DNA of 64,000 bases from Marinobacter sp. 1-4A (GTDB lineage Bacteria > Pseudomonadota > Gammaproteobacteria > Pseudomonadales > Oleiphilaceae). Each line of letters opens with the position of its first letter. Position 1 is the first letter of the stretch. The notes under the pieces were generated by a model. The model ran no database searches. It was given only the letters and a program-made list of their open reading frames with translations, and was not told where the DNA came from. The stretch covers positions 310,001 to 374,000 of the forward strand of contig NZ_VCGY01000004.1 in assembly GCF_016597725.1 (NCBI RefSeq), written 5' to 3'. Of this stretch, positions 17,945 through 27,490 are shown piece after piece. The position numbers and the translations under genes are program-made.

Positions 17945-20220
17945 TGCGAACGCCTGACCAGCCTGTTTTACGGGACATAGTCCTGATTGGCGGTGGGCAC
18001 AGCCACGTCGGTGTACTAAAGCGGTTTGCAATGAAACCAGTACCCGGCGTGCGCCTGACCCTTATCTGCCGTGATACTCACACGCCCTACTCCGGAATGC
18101 TGCCAGGTTATGTGGCTGGACATTACAGTTACGACGATGTGCACATTGATCTGAGCCGTCTGGCAGAGTTTGCTGGAGCGCGGTTCTATCGTGCAGAAGC
18201 CATAGGCATTGATCGCACTAACAAACGGGTAATCTGTAAAGGTCGGCCGGATGTGCCTTACGACATACTATCCATCAACATCGGCTCATCCCCCAGAGTA
18301 AATGAAGTGGAAGGTGCTGCTGAATACGCAGTACCTGTGAAGCCGATTACCGGTTTCAACAACCGATGGCTTGCTCTGCTCTCGCGCATTGAAAGCCACG
18401 AAGGGCCGCTTACTATTGGTGTTGTCGGTGCAGGTGCTGGCGGTGTTGAGCTTACTCTGGCTATGCAGTACCGGCTTAAAAACGAGTTGGAGCAGCGAGG
18501 TCAAGATTCTGATCAATTGCACTTTCATTTGTTTGATGCTGCAAACGAAATCCTCCCTACCCACAATGGGAAAGTGCGTGAAGTTTTTCGAAAAACACTC
18601 TCTGAACGGGGCGTAAAGCTTCACCTCGGCTCCCCAGTCGAAAAAGTCAGCGAAGGTTTGTTACGCACCGCCTCTGGCGAAACCCTTCAAACCGACGAAG
18701 TTCTCTGGGTAACCCGCGCTGGCGGGCCGTCTTGGCTGAAAGAAACGGGCCTAGCGCTCGATGACGGCCTCTTTTTAAGGGTCCGCGATACCCTGCAGGT
18801 AGAAAACGACGACAACATTTTTGCTGCTGGCGACATTGCAAATGTTGTCAATCATCCCCGGGAAAAGGCCGGTGTATTTGCTGTCCGCCAGGGGCCGCCT
18901 TTGGCGGACAATCTCAAACGCTTGGCACTTGGTAAGGCACCGAAGGATTTTCATCCCCAGAAAAAATGGCTTGCGCTTATCAGCACCGGTGATAAGTATG
19001 CCGTCGCCTCTCGCGGTGACACTCAGCTTGAAGGTGCGCTGGTGTGGCGTTGGAAAGACTGGATCGATCGTCGGTTTATGAATAAGTTCACCGACCTGCC
19101 CCCCATGGAAGAGGCCTCCAGCCTACCCGATACCGCTGCGGCGCAGAACCCGGAGGAAGCCTCTCAGGCTATTTCTGCGGTCGCTATGCGGTGCGGAGGC
19201 TGCGGCGCCAAGGTTGGCAGCACAGTCCTATCACGGGCGCTGGGTGAACTTCGGCCCATAGAGCGAGACGACATTCTGATTGGCCTACACGCGCCAGACG
19301 ATGCAGCTGTTCTACGGGTTCCGCCGGGAATGGCGGTAGTGCACACCGTTGATTTTTTCCGGGCATTTATTGATGACCCTTACACGTTTGGTCGCGTTGC
19401 CGCTAACCACGCCTTAGGCGATGTGTTTGCTATGGGCGCCGAAGCTCAAAGTGCGACTGCAGTTGCTACCGTGCCCTATGGTATTGAGTCCAAGGTGGAA
19501 GACGTGGTGTTCCAGATGATGTCTGGTGCTGTGGATGTATTAAATGAGGCCGGTTGTGCACTCGTTGGCGGCCATACCGGTGAAGGCCGCGAGCTTGCGT
19601 TAGGTTTTGCGGTTAATGGCCTCATCAACCCTGAGGAGGTGATGAGTAAAGGTGGCTTACGAGCCGGTGATGTCCTTATTCTCACCAAGCCAATTGGAAC
19701 CGGCACCCTGTTCGCAGCTCACGCCCGACTGGCCGCCAAAGGCCGTTGGATCGACTCTGCCCTCGCTTCTATGGTGCAGTCTAACAAGGCCGCTGCCGAC
19801 TGCCTTCGCGGTTTCGGCTCTAAAGCCTGCACAGACGTAACGGGTTTTGGTCTGTTAGGCCATCTGGTTGAAATGACTCGGCCATCCGGTGTTGATGCGG
19901 AATTGAACCTCTCTGCGATTCCTATTTTGCCAGGCGCCGAAGAAACCGCAGCGGCGGGCATTCTAAGCTCCTTGCAACCCGCCAACATACGCCTGCGCCG
20001 TGGTATTCGAGATCAGGAGAAGTGGGTGAAACACCCGCGTTACCCGCTAATTTTTGATCCACAAACTGCTGGTGGCTTGCTAGCCAGTGTTGCGGCAGAG
20101 AAGGCGGAAGACTGTGTGCAAGCCCTCAAGGCACTCGGTTACCCGCACACTGCCATTATTGGTCGGGTAACACCTCAGGAAGAAAGTGGGCCGATCGAGC
20201 CAATTACGTTACGGGATTGA
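17944..20220 (+). CDS. selD: Reductase-selenide, water dikinase fusion (SelD/SenC type)
   Basis: A 758-residue fusion. Residues 1 to about 370 are an NDH-2-like pyridine-nucleotide-disulfide oxidoreductase, with an FAD loop IGGGHSHVGVL at the N-terminus and an NAD loop VVGAGAGGVEL near 160; this is the domain known to be fused N-terminally to SelD. Residues about 410-758 are selenophosphate synthetase, which uses ATP and selenide to make selenophosphate. The catalytic pair is Cys420 and Lys423 in CGGCGAK, so the enzyme uses Cys and not selenocysteine. GGHTGEGRELALGFAVNG and DVTGFGLLGHL are typical SelD blocks. The next gene is convergent and SenB-like, followed by a selenate-type transporter, which supports a selenium role. 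Confidence 0.93.
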   Translation: MRTPDQPVLRDIVLIGGGHSHVGVLKRFAMKPVPGVRLTLICRDTHTPYSGMLPGYVAGHYSYDDVHIDLSRLAEFAGARFYRAEAIGIDRTNKRVICKGRPDVPYDILSINIGSSPRVNEVEGAAEYAVPVKPITGFNNRWLALLSRIESHEGPLTIGVVGAGAGGVELTLAMQYRLKNELEQRGQDSDQLHFHLFDAANEILPTHNGKVREVFRKTLSERGVKLHLGSPVEKVSEGLLRTASGETLQTDEVLWVTRAGGPSWLKETGLALDDGLFLRVRDTLQVENDDNIFAAGDIANVVNHPREKAGVFAVRQGPPLADNLKRLALGKAPKDFHPQKKWLALISTGDKYAVASRGDTQLEGALVWRWKDWIDRRFMNKFTDLPPMEEASSLPDTAAAQNPEEASQAISAVAMRCGGCGAKVGSTVLSRALGELRPIERDDILIGLHAPDDAAVLRVPPGMAVVHTVDFFRAFIDDPYTFGRVAANHALGDVFAMGAEAQSATAVATVPYGIESKVEDVVFQMMSGAVDVLNEAGCALVGGHTGEGRELALGFAVNGLINPEEVMSKGGLRAGDVLILTKPIGTGTLFAAHARLAAKGRWIDSALASMVQSNKAAADCLRGFGSKACTDVTGFGLLGHLVEMTRPSGVDAELNLSAIPILPGAEETAAAGILSSLQPANIRLRRGIRDQEKWVKHPRYPLIFDPQTAGGLLASVAAEKAEDCVQALKALGYPHTAIIGRVTPQEESGPIEPITLRD

Positions 20221-20222
20221 GC

Positions 20223-21209
20223 TTAAAGGATATTTCTGGGGCTGTGTCGCAGTGCGAGTGAAAGCGCCTGCTCCAGAGATTTCCTCTCTTTTTCCGGTGT
20301 GAACCTGACAGCAAGTTGGCTTACCTGATCTCTCAATACCTCCACGAACGTTGGGTCACTCTCTGCACGCTCCAGCACGTCGGCCAAGGCTTGAGTGTCT
20401 CCAACCGGGTAGTAGCCCCTGTAATTCCTGCCGAGAAGCCCGACATTCCCCGAAATATTCGACGCAATGATCGGCAAACCAGCCCGACAAGCTTCTGATA
20501 CGACATTCGCCCCACCTTCCATCACAGAACTCATCACCAGTAACTCGCTATCGACCATCAGCTGGGCGATAGCGCTTTTCTCCAGTTCACCGAGCCACCT
20601 AAACCGTGGGTTCTGCTGCAACTCCTGCTTCGCTAGCATGGCCCATCGCTCATTGTGGGGCTTGCCCGCACAGGAGACCCGAATGCGCGAATTGGCGGGT
20701 AGTAGCCTGGCCGCCATGGCTGCACGCAGGGTGTCTTTTTCCTCTCTTAGATGGCCGATTACACACACATCAAAATATGCCGATTCCTCAGACGCTCTCA
20801 AGGATAGTCCAGCAGGCTTCTCAGCAGACTGAAAAAGGGTTATCAGCTTGCTTCGCAAGCTCTCCGGAATATCATCACCCACTTGATCGTGCAGCCCAAT
20901 CAATACATCGGCGACCTGCATGGAGTAAAGGGTTTGCTGTGGGAATTCGTGCTGGTGCCGGTAAACATCCGTTCCTGTGAGAGCCACCACCAATGGTTTT
21001 TCCGGCCAGATCTCCCGAAACAGGCGCACGGCGGTGTAACTACGCCAAGCATGCAAAGCAAGAAAAAGATCACAGGCTTCTCCGTTATATTCCGTAACAA
21101 CAGATACCCTGTGCCCCAACTGCTCCAGCAACACCTGCCAGCGCTCCGCGGTTGCCCTGTTGCCAGCCTTCGAGCCCGGGCTAGCGGGCGTGAGAACGAT
21201 GATATCCAT
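20223..21209 (-). CDS. senB: Selenosugar synthase-like glycosyltransferase (SenB/TIGR04348 type)
   Basis: A 328-residue GT-B glycosyltransferase. The N-terminal half has SPGSKAGNRATAERW (residues about 9-23), LFLALHAWRS and LVVALTGTDVYRH, all hallmarks of the family once listed as an orphan glycosyltransferase near selD and now known from the selenoneine pathway as SenB. The C-terminal half has EGGANVVSEACRAGLPIIAS, the nucleotide-sugar-binding block. Characterised SenB joins selenophosphate to a UDP-sugar to make a selenosugar. It is tail to tail with the SelD fusion (2 nt between stops). No SenA (EgtB-like) gene lies in this window, so the final product could be a selenosugar or selenoneine. 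Confidence 0.82.
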   Translation of the reverse strand: MDIIVLTPASPGSKAGNRATAERWQVLLEQLGHRVSVVTEYNGEACDLFLALHAWRSYTAVRLFREIWPEKPLVVALTGTDVYRHQHEFPQQTLYSMQVADVLIGLHDQVGDDIPESLRSKLITLFQSAEKPAGLSLRASEESAYFDVCVIGHLREEKDTLRAAMAARLLPANSRIRVSCAGKPHNERWAMLAKQELQQNPRFRWLGELEKSAIAQLMVDSELLVMSSVMEGGANVVSEACRAGLPIIASNISGNVGLLGRNYRGYYPVGDTQALADVLERAESDPTFVEVLRDQVSQLAVRFTPEKERKSLEQALSLALRHSPRNIL

Positions 21210-21404
21210 AGACCTCTTCGGTATAAATTGCCCCGTTCAGGGCCGTAATGGAATTTTGTTAGACTTGTAGGCGTTCATAAAGAATAGTGTCCGGACATAT
21301 GACCTATTTAAACCCGTAATTCGTATAGCTGTTCAGGGTTTCAACGAATCAGAGTATCCTGCATATACGCTCTATCAATCACACAAAACAATCAAGGATT
21401 TCAA

Positions 21405-22280
21405 ATGGCTTTGAATTTTATACGGAAGTTGGTGCTTTCTAGTTTCTTGTTTGCCACCGCTGCAGCTGCATCGGCGGAGACATTTGTATTCACAGCAATC
21501 CCGGATGAAGACGAAACCAAACTTGTTGAACGTTTTCGTGGTGTCGCCGATTACCTCTCCGAGCAACTCGATGTAGATGTTCGCTACATCCCAGTGAAGT
21601 CTTACGCAGCTGCAGTGTCTGCTTTTCGCAATAATCAGGTTCAGTTAGCCTGGTTTGGCGGGCTTTCCGGCGTACAGGCTCGCAGGCTGGTTCCAGGCTC
21701 TGAAGCAATCGCTCAAGGTGTTGAAGACAAGGCCTTCGAAACCTATTTTATTGCCAACATCAATACCGGCATAAAGCCAGCGGACAAGCTTACTGAGCTG
21801 GAAAGCCAACTCAAGGGCAAAACCTTTACTTTCGGCTCCAAAGGCTCCACCTCTGGTCGCCTGATGCCCGAGTTTTACGTGCGCGATACCTTTGATTCAA
21901 AGCCGGAAGACTTTTTCTCCCGGGTAGGCTTCAGCGGTAACCACACACGCACCCTGCGCTTGGTTGAAGCTGGAACCTATGATATAGGCGCCCTCAACTT
22001 CCAGGTTTGGGAAAAGGAACTGGGCGATGGCAACATTGATACTGATGCCGTTCAGGTCATTTGGAAAACACCTGCCTATCCGGACTATCAGTGGACCATC
22101 CGTGGGGATGTAAACGAGCGTTTTGGTGACGGTTTCAAACAGCGGGTTACGGAAGCCCTGCTTAATCTAGATAATCCAGAGCTTCTGGAAAGCTTCCCGC
22201 GTTCAGGTTTCATTCCCGCTTCCAACGATGATTATGAGCCTATTCGTAAAACAGCAGAAGAGATTGGAATCCTCGATTGA
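21405..22280 (+). CDS. Putative selenate/selenite ABC transporter, periplasmic binding protein (PhnD-like)
   Basis: A 291-residue exported protein with a signal peptide (about 1-24, cleavage near ASAET). It belongs to the PhnD-like clade that accompanies selD genes: VFTAIPDEDETKLVERF, YIPVKSYAAAVSAFRNNQ, LAWFGGLSGVQARRLVPG and FGSKGSTSGRLMPEFYVRD are strongly characteristic of the putative selenate-binding subfamily rather than of phosphonate-binding PhnD. The assignment of the substrate rests on gene context in many genomes and on the selD/senB neighbours here; no binding data are known to me. First gene of a three-gene operon. Confidence 0.85.
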   Translation: MALNFIRKLVLSSFLFATAAAASAETFVFTAIPDEDETKLVERFRGVADYLSEQLDVDVRYIPVKSYAAAVSAFRNNQVQLAWFGGLSGVQARRLVPGSEAIAQGVEDKAFETYFIANINTGIKPADKLTELESQLKGKTFTFGSKGSTSGRLMPEFYVRDTFDSKPEDFFSRVGFSGNHTRTLRLVEAGTYDIGALNFQVWEKELGDGNIDTDAVQVIWKTPAYPDYQWTIRGDVNERFGDGFKQRVTEALLNLDNPELLESFPRSGFIPASNDDYEPIRKTAEEIGILD

Positions 22281-22930
22281 TGTCAGGCTTCGACCTCTCT
22301 GGCCTTACGGCTTCATTCAGCGGCAAGCGGGTTATTGGCCCGCTGTCGCTGCAGGTTAACCCGGGCGACAAAATCGCCTTAGTGGGTAAAAGTGGCGCAG
22401 GAAAATCCACTCTTATTCGCTTAATTCACGAACGTGTTAATCGAGACTCATCCCTTGTTCCGCAAGATTTAGGCTTGGTGAACGCCCTGTCCGTATTCCA
22501 TAACGTATTTATGGGGCAGTTGGACAAGCATACTACTTGGTACAACACGGTGACGCTTGCACGACCATTCGCCAAGGACCGAACCGAAGTAACCGCACTG
22601 TTGCAGTCTTTGGGAATGAAAGAAAAACTCTGGACACCCACAGCCTCGCTTTCCGGGGGGCAGCGGCAACGTGTTGCCATTGCTCGGGCGCTATACCGGA
22701 ACGCAGCGGTGCTTTTGGCGGATGAGCCAGTATCCGCACTCGATGGACCCATGGCTAACTCGGTTATGACACTTCTTCGGGATCGCTTTTCAACCAGTAT
22801 CATCGCGCTACACGATGTTGAGCTAGCGCTGAGTTATTGCACCAGAATTGTTGGCATACAGGATGGCCAAGTCGCTCTGGATCAACCCAGCGAAGGCCTC
22901 ACCTCTTCAGACATTATGTCTCTTTACTAG
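22280..22930 (+). CDS. Selenate-type ABC transporter ATP-binding protein (PhnC-like)
   Basis: A 216-residue ATPase: Walker A GKSGAGKST (about 36-44), Q-loop region SLVPQDLGLV, signature LSGGQRQRVAIARAL, Walker B VLLADEP and switch His in IALHDVE. It is shorter than phosphonate PhnC proteins (about 250-270), with a compact helical domain. The start is ATG 22280, overlapping the stop of the binding-protein gene by 1 nt (TGATG); a TTG one codon upstream is in frame but less likely. It powers the permease encoded next. Confidence 0.9.
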   Translation: MSGFDLSGLTASFSGKRVIGPLSLQVNPGDKIALVGKSGAGKSTLIRLIHERVNRDSSLVPQDLGLVNALSVFHNVFMGQLDKHTTWYNTVTLARPFAKDRTEVTALLQSLGMKEKLWTPTASLSGGQRQRVAIARALYRNAAVLLADEPVSALDGPMANSVMTLLRDRFSTSIIALHDVELALSYCTRIVGIQDGQVALDQPSEGLTSSDIMSLY

Positions 22931-22946
22931 GTAACACAGCCGTTCC

Positions 22947-24413
22947 ATGCTCTCCTCTCCAACGGTTCGTACAAGCCTCATTTTCCTCGCCATCGCCTTG
23001 GTCGGGCTGCTGTTTGCAGACATCGCCATCACCGCATCCAACCCCTGGCGGGATTTGGGCAATTTTTTTTTGGGAATCGTAACGCCCAACTTTTTTAGTA
23101 GTGAAGGGCTGATGACCGCACTGTTGAGAACAGTCGCCTTCGCGTTCGTTGGGGTCGCGCTTGGGGGTGTTGTCGGGTTCCTATTGGCCTTGGTTTACCG
23201 CTCTTTGCCCGTGCGGATGTTTTGCGCATTTGTCCGCGCGATTCACGAGCTATTTTGGGCTCTGATTTTTCTGCAGTTTTTTGGGTTTCATCCGCTTACC
23301 GGGGTACTGGCCATCGCAATTCCCTATGCGGGAATCTTTGCCAAAGTGTATTCAGAAATTCTGGAAGAAGCTGACCCGGAACCCGGTCGTGTACTACCAC
23401 CCGGCACCGGGAATATTACCGCATTTCTCTATACCCGCATCCCCGACTGCTGGGTGAAGATGCGCACTTACACCGCGTATCGGCTTGAATGCGGCTTACG
23501 CTCTAGCGCGATTCTCGGGTTCGTTGGTCTGCCAACACTGGGTTTCTACTTGGAGGCGTCCTTCTCTCAGGGGCTTTACTCCGACGCGGGTGCCATGCTG
23601 ATTCTGTTTTATGTGTTAATCGCCACCATGCCTCTTTGGGTGCGCCCCAAACTTCTTCCTGTTTACATTCTCGGAGCGCCGTTCTTTCTTGGGGAAGGCT
23701 TACCCATTGTTTGGGGCAATTTGCAGCGGTTTTTTACTGAAGACATAGTTCCGGCTCCACTGCGCAATGGAGAGGGTCTTGCAGGCTTAACACCGTGGTT
23801 GAGCGACTTGATGGTTAATGAAGCCATGCCGGGCATCTGGCACACTATCGTGCTTACCCAAATCGCGCTTGTGGCAACCGGAATCATATCGCTCTTGGCA
23901 TTCCCGTTGATTTCCAATCACTTTGGCGGGCCAATAAGGCGTAATGCAGGGCATGTCGCATTGGTTATTGCGCGCTCTACGCCGGAATACATTCTGGCGT
24001 ATATCCTGTTACAGCTCTGGGGGCCATCCATGCTACCGGCTGTTGTAGCTCTGGCATTGCATAATGGCGGTATTATCGGGCACCTGATTGGTCGACAGAC
24101 CAACTCCATCAAGCTTCGTGCCGACGCCATAACAGGGTTTAATCGCTACAGTTGGGAACTTGTGCCCCGGGTGTACCGCTCGTTTCTCGCGTTTTTATTC
24201 TATCGCTGGGAAATCATCATGCGTGAAACCGCGATTTTGGGGATTTTAGGCATCTATACGCTTGGGTTTTATGTAGACAGCGCCATACAGAACATCCGAT
24301 TTGACCGCGCTATGGTGTTGATCTTGGTAACCGCCCTGCTCAACATTGGTGTTGATGCACTCGGACGATACATTCGCCGCAAGCTCGCACTGCAAACGAT
24401 GCCAACCTGCTAG
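22947..24413 (+). CDS. Selenate-type ABC transporter permease, two fused PhnE domains
   Basis: A 488-residue membrane protein with two tandem PhnE-type permease domains, about 1-245 and about 285-488. Each has its own cytoplasmic coupling loop: YRLECGLRSSAILGFVG near 172 and FNRYSWELVPRVYRSFLAF near 395 followed by RETAILGILGIY. One polypeptide can therefore form the whole transmembrane pore that would otherwise be a homodimer. It starts 16 nt after the ATPase gene. With its partners it should import an oxyanion, probably selenate or selenite, to feed SelD. Confidence 0.88.
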   Translation: MLSSPTVRTSLIFLAIALVGLLFADIAITASNPWRDLGNFFLGIVTPNFFSSEGLMTALLRTVAFAFVGVALGGVVGFLLALVYRSLPVRMFCAFVRAIHELFWALIFLQFFGFHPLTGVLAIAIPYAGIFAKVYSEILEEADPEPGRVLPPGTGNITAFLYTRIPDCWVKMRTYTAYRLECGLRSSAILGFVGLPTLGFYLEASFSQGLYSDAGAMLILFYVLIATMPLWVRPKLLPVYILGAPFFLGEGLPIVWGNLQRFFTEDIVPAPLRNGEGLAGLTPWLSDLMVNEAMPGIWHTIVLTQIALVATGIISLLAFPLISNHFGGPIRRNAGHVALVIARSTPEYILAYILLQLWGPSMLPAVVALALHNGGIIGHLIGRQTNSIKLRADAITGFNRYSWELVPRVYRSFLAFLFYRWEIIMRETAILGILGIYTLGFYVDSAIQNIRFDRAMVLILVTALLNIGVDALGRYIRRKLALQTMPTC

Positions 24414-24434
24414 TGTCCCACCAGACTAAGCCAC

Positions 24435-25847
24435 TTAACGTTTGCACTCTATGTGGCCAGACACCATATCAGAGCCACCGGAAACATTACTGAGAATATC
24501 CGACTTTGCAAAAATACCGGACCGGTGCAACAACGAAATACCCACATAGCAGTTTCGCACGGCCTTGTTTTCGAACATCAGCCGCAGCGGCACATCGAAT
24601 TGCCCCTCCAAGTAATTGAGAAAGTGCGAGGTGTTTTGCTCACGCTTAGCTTGTTTCACCTGCTCAACGTAAGGCACTTCCGAGGCATAAGAGAATCCAA
24701 AACCAATACCAAAACGAAGCCACTCTTCGGATGTCCATGGAGAGCGACCAGTCGTCATGGCCATCACGTAGGCATTGTATTCACCAAAATCACTCTGATT
24801 ACCATTCTCTAAGCGCCGGTTAAGCGACACCCTCCCCCAGTAGTCTATGTATTCGCCATCAGAAATCAGCTTTCCCAGCGTTAAACCGGTCATGTAAGCG
24901 TGAACATCCTCACTGCGCTTCAGGGTGCCAGTGAGTGTGCGAGTGAATGGCCCTTCTGCTTGATAGCCAGCATTCACCCGCCACGACCACTCTCCGAAAC
25001 GACCCGAGTCAGGCCGTTTGGTTGAATCATCCAGAGCATTTCCAAACAAGTAGGCAAAACCGAATGTAGCGGACGTAAGCTGAGATTCATCCACTAGCGG
25101 GCTGTTGAAGATCTCACTATCGACATGTTGCGACGCAATGTTTGAAAACAGCAACAGGTGCGGTGTTGCCCGATAAGAGGTATTAATGCCAGCACGCCAG
25201 AAAACAGCAGAATCTGGCTGGTAAAAAGGCCTCTCAGGCAACGCCTCGCTCGGATCGACGCCGTAATAGTAGTCTGTAAGATCACTGTGCTGGTATACGT
25301 AACTGATAAAGGGCGACACAGACCAACGCCCTGGCGTCCAATCATAGGAGTAGGTGAAGTCCCACTCATGCCCATTGTGAGCGCCTAAAACGTCATTAAC
25401 CCAAGTTGTAGAAAGCGAACCCCAGTCGGTAAACACCGTCGCTGAGAGGCCCACATCAACCGTCTGATCCCGATCACGCACACCGTTGAAATAAGGAGCA
25501 GCGTCTGATTCAAAGCGGTTGAAACGGTATTTCGCTAATAGATCAACGGATAGCCACTCCTGCTTCAAAAGGTGCGCGCCAGCCGATGTTCCATGGGCAA
25601 ATAGCCATTTGCCTTCATAGAGATAGAGCGGTATTAGATCTGTTTTATTATCGTTCAACAAACCAGAAATGTTGTCGACGCCAACGTAAGGGCTTGTTCC
25701 TCTGCGTAGTGCTGCCCCAAGACCTACCGTGCCTTCCGGCACATCATTTATGGGGGTTCTGGTATCCGGAAGGCTGGCGTAACTGTTACTTGCCGCTAGG
25801 CAGCACAAGCCCAGAAGCGCGCCTTGCCCTATCAATCCTATTCGCAT
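24435..25847 (-). CDS. MipA/OmpV family outer membrane protein
   Basis: A 470-residue protein starting at ATG 25847; longer in-frame starts would run into the cardiolipin synthase gene, and only this one puts a signal peptide (GALLGLCCLAASNSYA) at the N-terminus. GTVGLGAALRRGTSPYVG and LIPLYLYEGKWLF, alternating amphipathic strands and aromatic ends match MipA/OmpV beta-barrel proteins, which scaffold peptidoglycan enzymes or act as porins. It is longer than usual (about 250-280 residues), so an enlarged barrel or a duplicated part is possible. The last residues GHIECKR are not the usual Phe/Trp ending. Confidence 0.75.
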   Translation of the reverse strand: MRIGLIGQGALLGLCCLAASNSYASLPDTRTPINDVPEGTVGLGAALRRGTSPYVGVDNISGLLNDNKTDLIPLYLYEGKWLFAHGTSAGAHLLKQEWLSVDLLAKYRFNRFESDAAPYFNGVRDRDQTVDVGLSATVFTDWGSLSTTWVNDVLGAHNGHEWDFTYSYDWTPGRWSVSPFISYVYQHSDLTDYYYGVDPSEALPERPFYQPDSAVFWRAGINTSYRATPHLLLFSNIASQHVDSEIFNSPLVDESQLTSATFGFAYLFGNALDDSTKRPDSGRFGEWSWRVNAGYQAEGPFTRTLTGTLKRSEDVHAYMTGLTLGKLISDGEYIDYWGRVSLNRRLENGNQSDFGEYNAYVMAMTTGRSPWTSEEWLRFGIGFGFSYASEVPYVEQVKQAKREQNTSHFLNYLEGQFDVPLRLMFENKAVRNCYVGISLLHRSGIFAKSDILSNVSGGSDMVSGHIECKR

Positions 25848-25881
25848 CGTGTTTTTCCACCGTGCCGCTAACACCACCTGC

Positions 25882-27312
25882 TCACAAAACCGGACCGATG
25901 GTTGCGATAACGTTGTGCCATATTCGTTCGTGGTAATGCCATGCAAGTACGCTGGGCAAGGTCACTACTTCAGACCGATTGATATAGCTCTGTTGGCGCT
26001 CCGCAATGGCTTGAGTTGTGGCCTCATCTTGCAGGAGAATATTATTCTCATAGTTCAGATCAAAACTTCGCAAATCGAGATTGGAAGATCCGATCAAACT
26101 GATTTTGCCGTCAATAGTGAGGGTTTTTGCATGCAGAAGCCCTCCTTTGAATTCATGAATGATGCAACCTGCATCGAGCAGCCGGTGATAATAGCTGCGA
26201 CTGGCAGCAGCCACAATCCAGCTATCGTTTACCTTCGGAAATATCAACGCAACCTTTACACCCCGGTAGGCTGCTGCGCACAGGGCTTCAAGAACAGTCG
26301 CGTCGGGAACAAAGTAAGGAGTAGAAAGTGTCAGCTCACTTTGGGCGCAGGCAAATAGATTGGCAAAAAGATGTGGCGTAGCGCCATGGCGTTCTGTTGG
26401 CCCAACGCCCATAACTTGAGCCGGAAAACCGCCTTTCCTCCGCCCCGAGGATAGCGGAATGCCATCTAACGATTCGTTGGTTGCCTGCATCCAATCACTG
26501 GCAAACAGCAGTTGATTCTGGACCACCACCGGCCCCGTAAACCGAAGCATGATATCCACCCAGGGAGCGTACTTGGCTTTCACCAAAAATTCCGGATCTG
26601 CAGAGTTTCGGCTGCCACAATAGGTAATGCGCGCATCGATCACCGTGATCTTGCGATGATTCCGGAGGTCCAGCCGGCTCGTCAGAATGGTGCGAATAGG
26701 ATGCTTAAGCGAGAGTGCAACAGCCATGCGAACCCCCGCCTCTTTCATCCGCTGCCAAAGAGCGGACTTAATCATCCCGCGAGACCCGAGACCATCAGCC
26801 ATGGCCCGGCAAGTAACGCCTCTTCGGGCCGCACGAATCAGCGCTTCGGCAATAGCGTGTCCTGTGTTGTCGTTCAACCAGATGTAATACAAAACATGTA
26901 CGTGATCGGTTGCCGCATCAATATCTGCGACCATCCGGGCAAGTGTTTCGGCACCGTCGCTCATTAACTCTGCCGTGTTGCCCGTCGACGGGTGGAAACC
27001 ATTGATGGAACCGGCATAGCGGAAGGCGGGTTGGTAAACCGGCTCAATCAGTTTTTCTGTATTGGTCGCATTCCCCATAAACCAAGATGCTTTGGCCCGT
27101 ATTTCTTCGAACACCTCTTTGTGCCGCTTACTCGCCCGGTTTCCAATATCTGTTTCGCCAAACAGAAAATAAATGACGCTGCCGAAGTAAGGTAAAAGAT
27201 TGAGCACCACAAACCAGGCAAGCCGCCCCGGAGGCGACAGATCATCGCGGAGCAGAATCCGGATGGTGAAGGTAAGAACCAACAGTGTATGAAGTGCCAG
27301 AATAACGGTCAT
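25882..27312 (-). CDS. cls: Cardiolipin synthase (phospholipase D family)
   Basis: A 476-residue membrane enzyme. Two N-terminal transmembrane helices (about 1-20 and 33-50) are followed by two PLD catalytic motifs of the H-x-K-x4-D type: NHRKITVID near 218 and LHAKTLTID near 397, each followed by the GSxN-type segment (CGSRNSAD, IGSSNLDLRS). It makes cardiolipin from two phosphatidylglycerol molecules, or acts on related lipids. The length fits ClsA. The start ATG has an AAAGG 12 nt upstream. The gene lies upstream of the MipA/OmpV gene, 34 nt apart on the same strand. Confidence 0.92.
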   Translation of the reverse strand: MTVILALHTLLVLTFTIRILLRDDLSPPGRLAWFVVLNLLPYFGSVIYFLFGETDIGNRASKRHKEVFEEIRAKASWFMGNATNTEKLIEPVYQPAFRYAGSINGFHPSTGNTAELMSDGAETLARMVADIDAATDHVHVLYYIWLNDNTGHAIAEALIRAARRGVTCRAMADGLGSRGMIKSALWQRMKEAGVRMAVALSLKHPIRTILTSRLDLRNHRKITVIDARITYCGSRNSADPEFLVKAKYAPWVDIMLRFTGPVVVQNQLLFASDWMQATNESLDGIPLSSGRRKGGFPAQVMGVGPTERHGATPHLFANLFACAQSELTLSTPYFVPDATVLEALCAAAYRGVKVALIFPKVNDSWIVAAASRSYYHRLLDAGCIIHEFKGGLLHAKTLTIDGKISLIGSSNLDLRSFDLNYENNILLQDEATTQAIAERQQSYINRSEVVTLPSVLAWHYHERIWHNVIATIGPVL

Positions 27313-27490
27313 CAGGCTGCCTTTGAAGATGTGGAATCCATCGTTCTTTAATAAACCACTGCCAACTTTGTCACAATTCCCGCATCAAGGCCCCACTTAA
27401 AGGCATTTCTGCCCAAGAGTTAGCGGCGGCCAACAGATACAATCCGTTACACTCCTGAAACGTTCTGCAATATTCAAGGTAGCACCACTC

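Noticed and set aside
19180..19215. Possible selenocysteine codon in the SelD active site
   Set aside because: The catalytic position reads TGC (Cys420); no in-frame TGA and no SECIS-type hairpin is needed.
25848..25946. Longer N-terminus for the MipA/OmpV protein
   Set aside because: It would overlap cls, lacks a ribosome site and would hide the signal peptide.
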